From NCBI GenBank assembly GCA_029941785.1, contig JAPYTK010000017.1, positions 1-45,617 of the forward strand: DNA of 45,617 bases, read 5' to 3'. This DNA is from Polyangiaceae bacterium. GTDB taxonomy: Bacteria > Myxococcota_A > Polyangia > Polyangiales > Polyangiaceae. The notes beneath the pieces were generated by a model. The model did no database searches. It worked only from the letters and a program-made list of their open reading frames with translations, and was not told the DNA's origin. This document shows positions 16,471-25,900 of this stretch, piece after piece; positions within the stretch are counted from its first letter, which is position 1; each line of letters starts with the position of its first letter. Position numbers and translations under genes: made by a program.

Positions 16471-16607
16471 GTATCTCCGTCTCGGTCGTCCGTCACGATC
16501 TCGTATATTTACCGGTGTTTTCGGCACAACATGCCGGGGACCACGCTTGCACATGCCCTTGGCAGCTGATATGTCCGCCATTCGTGTGAATGCGTAAAGG
16601 TAAACGA

Positions 16608-18569
16608 ATGATGCATAATCGATCTTCTCTTTTCAACGCCTTGTCTTGGTCGAGCGTGATCGCCATGGGGGCACTGATCGCCTGCTCGAGTGGCGACAAC
16701 AACGCGGACACCACCTCAGGCAACGGAGGCGGAACGAGCACCATGGTGGGCGGCGCGGGCGGCACCGGAGCCCAAATGCCCAGCAGTGGTCCCGGAGGAG
16801 CAGACGGATCGCAACTCATCATCAACGAGATCATGTACGATCCCAAGGCCGTGTCCGACGAGGCCGGCGAGTGGATCGAGATCTACAACGCGGGCGTCAA
16901 CTCCGTCGACTTGAAGGGCTACCGCATCCACGACCAAGGCTCCAACAGCCACACCATCGCGAGCAGTGTCACGGTCGAAGCAGAGGGCTACGTGGTGCTC
17001 GGCCGACAGGGCAGCAACAACGGCGGCTACGACGCCGACTATGTCTACGGCAACGACTTCTTCCTTGCGAACAGCAAAGACGCCGTCATCCTCCGCGGCC
17101 CGGACGACGCAGAAATCGACAGCGTCATCTATGGCTCGACCGCCCCCTGGCCACTGAAGAACGCCGGCGTGAGCATCGAACTTTCCGCGCCGACCCTGGA
17201 CAATGCCACCCCGACGAGCTGGCAGTTGGCGATCGTCAGCTACGGCGACGGCGATCTCGGCACGCCCGGCGGGCCCAATGGAGGCGCCATACCAGGCGAC
17301 TACACGATCGACGACACCGTCGATGGTTGGCACCAACCCGCGCTCAAGACGTCCTTGTTCTTCGGGCCACTCGATCCGCTCGAGAGCATCGTCCTGGACG
17401 AACTGAAGCTCGCTCAAGACAAGATCCGCCTCGCCTTCTTCAACATCCGACTGTACGACGTGCGTCAGCTGCTCAAGAGCAAAATCGCCATCGGCGTCGA
17501 CGTTCACGTCATCCTCGACAAGAAGCAGCAGGCGCTCTCCTACAACACGATGGGCGAGCAGCTCGTCGCCGATGGCATCACCGTCACGCTCGTCGAACGG
17601 ACCGAGGCGGTCGACGCGACCATGCACGACAAGTTCGCCATCATCGACGACGGCCGCGTGATCACCGGCTCGGCCAATTACTCCCATACGGCGCTCAACA
17701 TCAGCGACGAAGATCTTGTCGTGATGGAGAGCAGCAGCTTGGCCGCTCGATACCAGCTGGAGTTTGACGAGTTGATCGCCGACGGCGACGACAAGAGCGC
17801 GCCCTACGGGGCCAGCGACAAGATCCACGCCTGGATGGGTCCGGAAGACAGCATCTACCAAAAGGTGATCAGTGCGCTGGACGGCGCGCAGAATACGGCC
17901 TTGGTGGCGATGTTCCAATTTAACACCAGCAGCATTCTCGACGCGATCATCGACGCCAAGAACCGCGGGGTCGCGGTGGTGGTGGTGCTCGACAAAGTGC
18001 AGGCTGACGATCCCGAATCCCTCGCAAACGAGACGCTAAGCTCTGCCGGCATCTCGGTCGTCTTGGCCCACAACATGGGGAGCAACTTCGCAGAAATGCA
18101 CTCCAAGTTTGCTGTTATCGACCATCAACTCCTACTCATCGGGTCGTACAACTGGACCAACCTCGGTTCTTTTTTCAACGACGAGAACCTGTTGATCATC
18201 GACGACGGACATCTCGCGGCTCGTGCCGAAGGCAAATACGCCGACATGCTCAACGCCTACGGAGCGCCGTCAGCCAGCTCGCTCGGTCTGACTACCGGCC
18301 CGCAAACGGTCGATTTCGAGGTCAACAATGTCACCCTCGGCGCCCAAGAGAAGCTGATGATCAAGAGCATCGGTGGCGGCCCCTTCGATCCGGCGGTCGA
18401 GATGAGCGGCACCACCCTCGCGGCCAACGTCGAGGCGGGTACCCGCATCGAGTACCGCTACGAGATTCACGATAGCAAGGGACCGCTCGCGCTCGAGGGA
18501 ACCACTCACGCCTTCACGGTCCCCTACGCTCCGGGGCCCTTCAGCGTGGTCGATACCTTCGAGAAGTAA
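16608..18569 (+). CDS. lipoprotein with lamin-tail domain and two phospholipase D (HKD) motifs
   Basis: 653 residues. I choose the ATG at 16608 because AAAGG lies 7 bases before it; ATGs at 16590 and 16611 are alternatives. The signal peptide ends ALIAC (Cys26), followed by a Gly/Ser/Thr linker. Residues about 65-205 form a lamin-tail domain (LIINEIMYDP, EWIEIYN, VDLKGYRI). Two PLD half-sites follow: H340-D-K342 (MHDKFAIID...GSANYS) and H498-S-K500 (MHSKFAVID...GSYNWT), so the active site is complete. Short HKD enzymes of this kind are often nucleases or phosphodiesterases, so a surface nuclease or phospholipase is likely. The last 90 residues look beta-rich. It converges on sohB with a 6-bp gap. 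Confidence 0.88.
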   Translation: MMHNRSSLFNALSWSSVIAMGALIACSSGDNNADTTSGNGGGTSTMVGGAGGTGAQMPSSGPGGADGSQLIINEIMYDPKAVSDEAGEWIEIYNAGVNSVDLKGYRIHDQGSNSHTIASSVTVEAEGYVVLGRQGSNNGGYDADYVYGNDFFLANSKDAVILRGPDDAEIDSVIYGSTAPWPLKNAGVSIELSAPTLDNATPTSWQLAIVSYGDGDLGTPGGPNGGAIPGDYTIDDTVDGWHQPALKTSLFFGPLDPLESIVLDELKLAQDKIRLAFFNIRLYDVRQLLKSKIAIGVDVHVILDKKQQALSYNTMGEQLVADGITVTLVERTEAVDATMHDKFAIIDDGRVITGSANYSHTALNISDEDLVVMESSSLAARYQLEFDELIADGDDKSAPYGASDKIHAWMGPEDSIYQKVISALDGAQNTALVAMFQFNTSSILDAIIDAKNRGVAVVVVLDKVQADDPESLANETLSSAGISVVLAHNMGSNFAEMHSKFAVIDHQLLLIGSYNWTNLGSFFNDENLLIIDDGHLAARAEGKYADMLNAYGAPSASSLGLTTGPQTVDFEVNNVTLGAQEKLMIKSIGGGPFDPAVEMSGTTLAANVEAGTRIEYRYEIHDSKGPLALEGTTHAFTVPYAPGPFSVVDTFEK

Positions 18570-18575
18570 ATTCGA

Positions 18576-19610
18576 TCAGAGTGCTGACCACGCTCGGGCG
18601 CGATGCCACAGCGTATCGACGACGCCTCCGACAGCCTGCGCCGCAGCACCAGAGAAACGGTCGCGCAAGGTGGCAGGCTTCTTGTACCGCAACTCATACA
18701 GCTCAGCCTGGTCGAGCCTCGACATCAGGTAGTCATCGCTGGTTCCGAGCTCGTCGACCAGGCCGAGCTCGGCGGCCCGACTCCCGTGCCAGTGCTCACC
18801 TGTCGCGATCGCGTCAATATCGACTCCCTTGCGTTGCTCGGCGACGAAGCTCTTGAACAAAGCGTGCGTTTCCTCGATCTGCTCCTGGAATTTCATGCGT
18901 CCTTCTTCGGTGTTCTCCGCCAAGAAGCTCATGGTTCGTTTGTACTTCCCCGCGGTGATGTTTTCGTAATCGACGCCGTGACGGTCGAGGAGTCGGTGAA
19001 CGTTGGGAACCGGTGCGGCCACGCCGATCGATCCGATGATCGCAAACGGCGCCGCGACGATGTGGTCGGCCACGCACGCCATCATGTATCCGCCGCTCGC
19101 CGCGATGCGGTCAACACAAACGGTCAACTTGATGTCCTTGGTCGCAAAACGGGCCAACTGCGAGGCTGCAAAGCCATACGCATGCGCAGCCCCTCCACCA
19201 CTCTCGAGGCGAACCACCACCTCGTCATTGGGCTCGACAACGGCGAGCAACGCGCTCACCTCGCGGCGTAGTCCTTCCACCTGCTGAGCCATGAGATCGC
19301 CTTTAAAATCGAGGATGAACAGCTTCGGCTTGACCTCCGAGGCCGCGGCGGCCTTTTCGGTCGCCTTGCGCTCAGCCTTCCGCTCCTTGAGGTAGCGCTT
19401 GCGCTCTTTGGCCGGCAACAGGGTCGCACGGAGTCCCTCGACGGTCCGCTGCCAACGCGAATTCAACGGCGTGACGCCCAGTCGTCCCCTCTCTTCCTCG
19501 AACTCGGATCGGCCTCGCCGACGAAAGAGGAGCGCCGAGACGAACAGAACCACCACGAGAATGACGAGACCCTTGGCCGCAAATCCAGCGACATCCAACA
19601 CAACATCCAT
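18576..19610 (-). CDS. sohB: SohB-like inner-membrane serine protease (peptidase S49)
   Basis: 344 residues from the ATG at 19608-19610, with a strong AAGGAG before it. One N-terminal membrane helix (KGLVILVVVLFVSALLF) is followed by a charged Lys/Arg/Glu linker and the S49 domain. The catalytic Ser is in RIAASGGYMMA and the Lys in TAGKYKRTMSFL, giving the Ser-Lys dyad of SohB/SppA. The length matches E. coli SohB, and it has a single S49 domain rather than the two of SppA. It is thought to degrade membrane-associated peptides in the periplasm. It shares a 52-bp divergent gap with the SRPBCC lipoprotein. Confidence 0.93.
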   Translation of the reverse strand: MDVVLDVAGFAAKGLVILVVVLFVSALLFRRRGRSEFEEERGRLGVTPLNSRWQRTVEGLRATLLPAKERKRYLKERKAERKATEKAAAASEVKPKLFILDFKGDLMAQQVEGLRREVSALLAVVEPNDEVVVRLESGGGAAHAYGFAASQLARFATKDIKLTVCVDRIAASGGYMMACVADHIVAAPFAIIGSIGVAAPVPNVHRLLDRHGVDYENITAGKYKRTMSFLAENTEEGRMKFQEQIEETHALFKSFVAEQRKGVDIDAIATGEHWHGSRAAELGLVDELGTSDDYLMSRLDQAELYELRYKKPATLRDRFSGAAAQAVGGVVDTLWHRARAWSAL

Positions 19611-19662
19611 ATGCGGCTCCTTGTCACACTTATGCTCCCGTGACAAAGCCAACCAAGAAACC

Positions 19663-20346
19663 ATGTTGTACCCATCGCAGCGGAACCGACACCGGCTCCT
19701 GCACCGGCTCTCTCCCCGGTGGACGGGGCCGGTAGCGATGCTCCTCTTCGGCTTCGCAGTCGCATCATGCGGCGGCGCCATACCCACGCCCCAGTCCGCC
19801 CTGGCCCCTCCTCCTCCGCCACTGCAGCGCTTCGACGCCCCGGCAACCCGAGAGGCCGTCGCCATCGAGGGAAGCGACCTCGTGCGCGGCCGCTCGCGCG
19901 TGGTGGTCCGCGCCCCCATGGCCAAGGTTCGTCGCTACGTCCTCGATTTCGACCATTACGCCGAGTTCATGCCCCACTACCGCCAGAGCCGAGTCCTCAT
20001 TCGACGGGACAACGGCGGCCTGCAGATCATGATGGAGGTGGCCGCGATCGGCGGCCTAATCAAGATGTGGACGAAGTTCGAGATGCCCCCACCACGCATG
20101 ATCGACAAGGCGGAAGTACACGAGAGCGAGTTCTTGGAAGGGAACGTCGATGACTTCAAGGCCATATGGCGTTTGCGCAAGATGGACGAGGACCACACCG
20201 AGCTTACCCTCGAGGTCTTTCTCGAACCCAGCCTTCCCCTCCCCGATAGTCTAATCAACAGCGAGAACGTCGGTGGGGCGGTCGATGGGGTGATCGCCAT
20301 GCGCAACCGCATCGAAGGTCGCGTCGATCCTTCGAACGACGAGTGA
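19663..20346 (+). CDS. SRPBCC (START/COQ10-like) lipoprotein
   Basis: 227 residues from the ATG at 19663; a second ATG at 19738 would start directly at the hydrophobic core. The signal sequence ends AVASC, followed by a Pro/Ala linker. The rest resembles the SRPBCC hydrophobic-ligand-binding fold: VVVRAPMAKVRRYVLDFDHYAEFMP is the classic polyketide-cyclase/COQ10 start, and AVDGVIAMRNRIEG near the end fits the C-terminal helix. It probably binds a lipid or isoprenoid at the membrane. Its stop is 3 bp before the ABC-F start, so the two are cotranscribed and coupled, although no functional link is obvious. Confidence 0.82.
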   Translation: MLYPSQRNRHRLLHRLSPRWTGPVAMLLFGFAVASCGGAIPTPQSALAPPPPPLQRFDAPATREAVAIEGSDLVRGRSRVVVRAPMAKVRRYVLDFDHYAEFMPHYRQSRVLIRRDNGGLQIMMEVAAIGGLIKMWTKFEMPPPRMIDKAEVHESEFLEGNVDDFKAIWRLRKMDEDHTELTLEVFLEPSLPLPDSLINSENVGGAVDGVIAMRNRIEGRVDPSNDE

Positions 20347-20349
20347 CGA

Positions 20350-22317
20350 ATGATCACCCTGAGCCAACTTTCCAAACGCTTTGGGCAGCAAGCGCTCTTC
20401 GATGGCGTCTCGCTACGTCTTCACGCGGGGTCCCGCTACGGATTGGTGGGGCCGAACGGCTCGGGCAAATCGACCTTGCTCGCCATGTTGATGGGAGAAG
20501 AACCCTCGAGCGATGGCGAGATCATCATCCCAAACAGAACGCGCATCGGCGTCCTTCAACAAGATCGTTACCGAAGCGAGAGCCAACGGATCATCGACGT
20601 CGCCATGATGGGAGACACGGTGGTCTCCGAAGCGATCGAAAAGAAACGAGAGCTGCTCGCCCGTGCGGAGCAAGAGGCCGAAGACACGGTAGACGCACTG
20701 GCTGACGTCGAAGACCTCATCTCCAACGAAGACGGCTACACCTTGCCTTCGCGCGCCGGCGCCATCCTCGAAGGTCTGGGGATCCCCGCCGACCTCCACG
20801 AACAAGCCCTCAGCAGCCTATCGGGTGGCTTCAAGCTACGGGTGTTGCTCGCGCAGACACTCGTCGGCAGGCCCGAAGTGCTGCTCCTCGACGAGCCCAC
20901 CAACCACCTCGACATCCTCACCATCGCGTGGCTCGAAGATTTTCTCCGACGCTATGCAGGACTGCTCGTGGTCGTGTCCCACGATCGACACTTCATCGAC
21001 AACGTCGCCACGCACGTGCTCGACGTCGACTACCAGACGATCACCTTGTATCCAGGCAACTACACTGCCTTCGAGAAGGAGAAGCTGCTCACGCGTGAAC
21101 GCAAGGAAGCCGCAATCGATCGTCAGCAGAAGATCATCGCAGAGAAGAGAGCCTTCATCGAGCGTTTCGCCGCGAAGAATACGAAGGCCAAACAAGCTCA
21201 AAGTCGCGTCAAGCAAATCGAGAAGATCAAGATCGAGGAGTTGGCGCAAACGAGCCGGCGCTCGCCCCTCCTTCGTTTCGAACAGGTTCGGCGCAGTGGC
21301 CGAGATGTGCTGTCACTCGAGTCGCTGGACAAGTCCTATGACGACCATCGCGTCTTGACGGGTGTCGATCTGATGTTGCGGCGGGGTGAACGACTCGCGG
21401 TCATTGGGGGCAATGGTGTCGGCAAGTCAACCCTGCTCAAGATCATGGTGGGCGATCTCGATGCCGATGCAGGTGAGCAAGAATGGGGACACGAGACCCA
21501 CCTGGGCTATTTTCCTCAGGACCACCACGAATGCCTCGGAACCAGCGCTCAGGACGCAAAGAAGAGCGTGCTCGACTATCTCTGGGACTTCTGCCCCCAA
21601 GAGACGACGAGCTTCGTTCGAGGCCAGCTCGGCCGAGTTCTGTTTAGCGGTGATGACGTCGAGAAGCGGTTGCGATCACTTTCAGGTGGCGAAGCCGCTC
21701 GGCTGATCTTCGCGCGGCTCACGATCCAGAAGCCCAATGTCCTGATCCTCGACGAGCCGACCAACCATCTGGACATCGAAGCCATCACCGCGCTTATCGC
21801 TGCGCTCAAGGCGTACCCCGGGACGCTGATCTTCGTTTCGCACGACCGCTGGTTCGTCAACGAGCTCGCCACCCGCGTGCTCGAGCTTCGCGCGGACGGC
21901 TACGACGACTACCCGGGAACCTACGCCGAGTACCTGCAGCGCGATGGCCATGACCATCTGGACGCTGCGACGGCGCTCAAAGCCTCGCGAGAAGAACGTC
22001 ATCTTCGCCGCGAGCACGGAAAGAGCAAATCCCAAGATGACTGGGAGGCTCAAAAGCAGCGTCGCAAGCGTCACCGCCAATTGCTGGCCCGTCGTGACAA
22101 ACTCACCGAATCCATCGACCGGGCAGAGAGTCGCGCCGCCGAAATTCAAACGCTCTATTGTGAAGCCAACTTCTTCGAGAAAACATCCTCTGAGGTGGTT
22201 GCCTCGCTTCAAGAGGAAGAGAGCCAGCTCGGTCCACAGATCGAGAGATGGATGGAGGAATGGGAGACGGTCGAAGTCGAGCTCGCCGGCTTCGCGGATG
22301 TGCTCGAGGACGATTAA
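20350..22317 (+). CDS. ABC-F family ATPase
   Basis: 655 residues, no membrane segments, two ABC cassettes. Walker A motifs are GPNGSGKST and GGNGVGKST; signatures are LSGGFKLR and LSGGEAAR; both Walker B motifs are followed by DEPTNHLD. A Lys/Arg/Glu-rich linker with a KQAQSRVKQIEKI stretch separates them (the P-site tRNA interaction motif region), and the C-terminal extension is a coiled coil. ABC-F proteins act on ribosomes to resolve stalls, sometimes giving antibiotic resistance. The closest class is Uup/YdiF-type, which I do not assign further. It lies 3 bp behind the SRPBCC gene, and its stop overlaps the next minus-strand gene by 4 bp. Confidence 0.93.
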   Translation: MITLSQLSKRFGQQALFDGVSLRLHAGSRYGLVGPNGSGKSTLLAMLMGEEPSSDGEIIIPNRTRIGVLQQDRYRSESQRIIDVAMMGDTVVSEAIEKKRELLARAEQEAEDTVDALADVEDLISNEDGYTLPSRAGAILEGLGIPADLHEQALSSLSGGFKLRVLLAQTLVGRPEVLLLDEPTNHLDILTIAWLEDFLRRYAGLLVVVSHDRHFIDNVATHVLDVDYQTITLYPGNYTAFEKEKLLTRERKEAAIDRQQKIIAEKRAFIERFAAKNTKAKQAQSRVKQIEKIKIEELAQTSRRSPLLRFEQVRRSGRDVLSLESLDKSYDDHRVLTGVDLMLRRGERLAVIGGNGVGKSTLLKIMVGDLDADAGEQEWGHETHLGYFPQDHHECLGTSAQDAKKSVLDYLWDFCPQETTSFVRGQLGRVLFSGDDVEKRLRSLSGGEAARLIFARLTIQKPNVLILDEPTNHLDIEAITALIAALKAYPGTLIFVSHDRWFVNELATRVLELRADGYDDYPGTYAEYLQRDGHDHLDAATALKASREERHLRREHGKSKSQDDWEAQKQRRKRHRQLLARRDKLTESIDRAESRAAEIQTLYCEANFFEKTSSEVVASLQEEESQLGPQIERWMEEWETVEVELAGFADVLEDD

Positions 22318-22703
22318 CCGGAGCTGGCCTCGTCGTACGTCGCCGTGGCTTCAAACCGCAACGCAAGAGGACACTCGGTCTCCTTGACCGTACCACCGCA
22401 CCGATGAGACCCTTCAAAGCTCGTTTGAGCATGACGCAATGCCTTGAGAAACGGGCGCGTCACATCGTGGCCACCACCCGTGCAGCGGGGATCCGAGCAG
22501 GGCAATTCGAACAAGGCTGGCGCCCGCTCGACGACCACCCTACGGATGTAGCTCACGTCGAGATCCCCGACGGCTCTGCCAGACTCGGAAATCGTGATGT
22601 TCAATGACTCGATTCGAGGGACTCGGGATTTTAGACGAGGTGCATCGTCTTCCCGTTTGCGACGTTCGATCGCGCGCAAATACGCTTGTTTGTTAGGACG
22701 CAT
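22314..22703 (-). CDS. small conserved-looking protein with a CxxxxC-H-C-C cluster
   Basis: 129 residues from the ATG at 22701-22703, preceded by AGGAG. The first 30 residues are basic (YLRAIERRKRE). The centre has C69-SDPR-C74, H79, then C102 and C111, a spacing that could bind zinc. There is no signal peptide or membrane segment. I do not recognise the family. GC content and codon use match its neighbours, so it is a real gene. It overlaps the ABC-F stop by 4 bp. Confidence 0.72.
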   Translation of the reverse strand: MRPNKQAYLRAIERRKREDDAPRLKSRVPRIESLNITISESGRAVGDLDVSYIRRVVVERAPALFELPCSDPRCTGGGHDVTRPFLKALRHAQTSFEGSHRCGGTVKETECPLALRFEATATYDEASSG

Positions 22704-22802
22704 GGCAATCTCCTGATCTTCGATGAGCCACCATGATGCGAAATCATGACGACCGGACACGGCTTAACCGCACGATACCGCCGGTTCGCTTGTCTATGCG
22801 CC

Positions 22803-22843
22803 GGCGCACCGTGCGCCCTTCAGCACGATGCGCACATGCGCAT
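22803..22843 (-). terminator. two hairpins downstream of the subtilase gene
   Basis: ATGCGC-ACAT-GCGCAT (22828-22843) and GGCGCA-CCG-TGCGCC (22803-22817), each a perfect 6-bp stem. They lie 74-114 bases past the end of the minus-strand subtilase. There are no clear T-runs. The rest of the 22704-22916 gap must hold the promoter of the small Cys-cluster gene; an A/T-rich TATTTATACT occurs on the minus strand near 22872. Confidence 0.4.
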
Positions 22844-22916
22844 GGCTGCCTCTACTCAGAGACAGCGCTTAGTATAAATATAGCCACCTTTGAGCGAAAT
22901 GCACGCCGAAGCAGAA

Positions 22917-25900
22917 CTATGACGCATCCCGACCTCGGCGACGCCACCAAGCGCCCAACAACAAGAGGAGAAAAGGATAGACGATCGGGGGTCGCGCAGA
23001 CGGTTCGAGAGAACACGCACAACCACCACTCGTGTCGAATCGTTGGCCGCCGTCGTCGGCAAGGCGCCACGTCGCGGCGCCCGTCGCAACATGTTGGCAT
23101 CCCACGTCGCTCTGGAAGCTGACTTCCATCGAAGGGGCGTCTGCTGCATTATCGTCCCCCGCGATCAACTGAAACCGAATCGTGAAGCTACTTCCCGCAG
23201 GGATCTCCTCGATGCGGCAATCCAAGGTCGAGCCGGCCTCGCACTTCAACCCCGCCGTCGTGATGACGTCGAGCTTGGCCCCGTCAACCTCGCCCTTCAC
23301 TTCGATTCCGCGTGCCAGCGACTCTCCGACGTTGCTCACGTTGATCTCGCTCACGAATCGTTGGCCGGGATCGACGCGCTGGGGCAAATTCACGCTCGCC
23401 TTGAGTGCCTCGATCTGTGGAGTCGATAGATCGACGAGTTCCCAACGCTGCCCGGCCACGTTGTTGTGGTGAAACAAAAGCAACTGCGGCAGTTCGGTTG
23501 GCGTCTCGCCGTCCACCGCTGTTTGATCGACCGCAACCCGTACCGCGTCGTGCCCACCGTAGACGGGCTTGCCCATCTCGGGCGCGAGTTTCGCGGTATC
23601 GAGGCGGGACGTCGTCATGTCCAAGGTCTGCCACTCCGTGTACTCCGTCCCCTCGCCAGCCACGGAAGCAAACACCAAGAAGCGAAGGCTCTCGGTCCGC
23701 TCGTCCAGACCCAGCTCGTGAGCGAGAACAGAGAGAACGGCGACGTTGTTGTTGAACGGGGCGGTGTCGTGTTTGTTCGCGGGTACGATATTGAGATAAC
23801 GTCGAGTATCCAAGCGCTCGCCCGTCTCGAGGCGGTAGGTCGACGACGCCAACACGTCCGCGTATTTGGCCTTCTTGTTCAAGGCCTCGGCCACGATCAT
23901 GTGGTCGGCATCGTCGTCGTCGTCGACGTCCAAGAGCACGCCGATGGTACTGAGCTGACCCCGCGCCGGGGTCGTCCACTCGCCCGCGACGCTGATCCCA
24001 AAGTACAGGGTCAAGTCGTCGAAGGAGTCGGCTGTCGAGCGATTCGATCCTACCCCGTATGCGCGCACATCTCTCATCGCGAGGGCGGGGTTCTCCGCGA
24101 CGTCGGGGTTCTCTTCGTGCACTTCGACGAGCTGGAGGGCCGTCACGACAGGGCCCGGGTGCGCACTGCTCCCGACGATCGGTACGGTGAGGTAGGGTTC
24201 GCCGGCACAAGCGATCACCTGCCCCGCACGACGCTGCGCCGCGGCGCGAACCACGCCATGCACGGGCAGCGCCAGCGATCCGAGACCGTCCGAGCCCTCA
24301 AACCGAAGATAGCCCGCCGCTTCGCTCAGGTAGTGCCGAGGCAGATCATATTGGTAGATCGGCGTGTGGGGATCAGGATCGGGCTTGCCTAGTTCGGCAG
24401 GATCCACGATCAGCTTCACCGTCACCGTCGCCGTCGCACCCGCCGCGACGGCCAGTGTCGCAGGCTGGACCTCGAAACGAACGCCCGGCAAGGCGAACTG
24501 CTGACTCACACTCATGGCGAAGGCGCGATCGACCTCGCCTCGGTTGTCCACGATCACCGTCGCCTCCCGCGTGGTGGGCTCGTCGATCACCAGCGATCCG
24601 AAAGACACCGCCACGCGGCCATCCGTTGCCTCGGCATAGGCCATCACCGGCTCGGCGACGGCTTCGGCCACATCCAGACGACCTGCACCTTGGCGCGAAA
24701 CGGGAAACGGAACCTCCTCTTCGTCGCTCAAACGAAAGGCGGTATTCATCATCCGCGCCTTGAGCTGCTCCGGCGTCAGCGTGGGCTCAGCCTGCCGCAG
24801 AAGCGCGACCGCGCCGGCCACTACCGGAGTCGCCATGGAGGTCCCTTGTTTGTTGCTCGCCTCGTGCCCCTTGGCGACCGCCGCCGACAGGATCCCACTG
24901 CCCGGCCCGGTGATCTCGGGCTTGAGCATATTCCCAACTGCGCTTGGACCACGCGAGCTATAGGAGGCGAACAGCTCGGCGGAGGGGCCGGCGTACCGCT
25001 TGCCGGCATCGAGCGTTATCTCCACGCCCTGCGGCAGAGTCTTTGCGAGCCCCTCGCCATCCACGCGTCGAATCATCACGCCCGGGATCGGCACGTCACC
25101 GGGCGACCCGCCTCCCATCTCGAAGGGAAAGGCGTTGAACTCGTCGTCGATAAGCACCGCGGCCTTCGCACCAGCCGCGACGGCTCGTTCGAACTTGGAT
25201 AGGAAAGAACAGCTCCCCCGATCGATCAAGGCAATGTTGCCTTTTAGGGCGGCCGCGTTTTCAATCGTGGAGCACGCCTCCGCTGGTTGTGCACCAACCA
25301 AGGTCCCGCTCACGGGCTCGTCGCTGGACAATGGCGTAGTGAAGTGGCCCTCAACGGCGGCGATCTCGCCGATCGCGCCCTCCGGCGCATCGACCGAAAG
25401 AGCGAGGAAGGCGCGATCGACGCTCGCTGCCACGCTCAGTGACTCGGGGTAATTTCCAGGCGAACCCGTCACATAAAACGTCGCCCCGTCGTTGCCCGCC
25501 GCCGCGACGAACAGAGAGCCCGCTGCGGTGAGATTGCGAACGAGTTCGGCGTTCGTCTGCGACTGCAGGCCGTACGACGAGCCCAGCGAAGCATTGACGA
25601 CATCCAAACGGTCGCTCAGATCGTCATCTTCGTTGGGATCCGCCGCGCGCTCCAGAGCCGCCGCCAGAAATTGGGTCGCGCCCCCACATCCGAATACGCG
25701 AAGCGCATACAGGTCGGCGCGGGGCGCCACGCCCGGACCCACCTCGAAGGACGCGGGATCGAGACTCAGTTGGTACGGTCCGCTGAAAGGCTTTCCGTCT
25801 TTGGTCACGCCCCCACCCGCGGCGATCCCCGCCACGTGTGTTCCGTGCCCCCCCAACGCACAATCGAGAGGATCCGGATCGGGTTGTGGCTCGGAGGTTT

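Noticed and set aside
16716-17918. 400-codon open frame on the minus strand
   Set aside because: Antisense to the lamin-tail/PLD gene, whose motifs are unmistakable.
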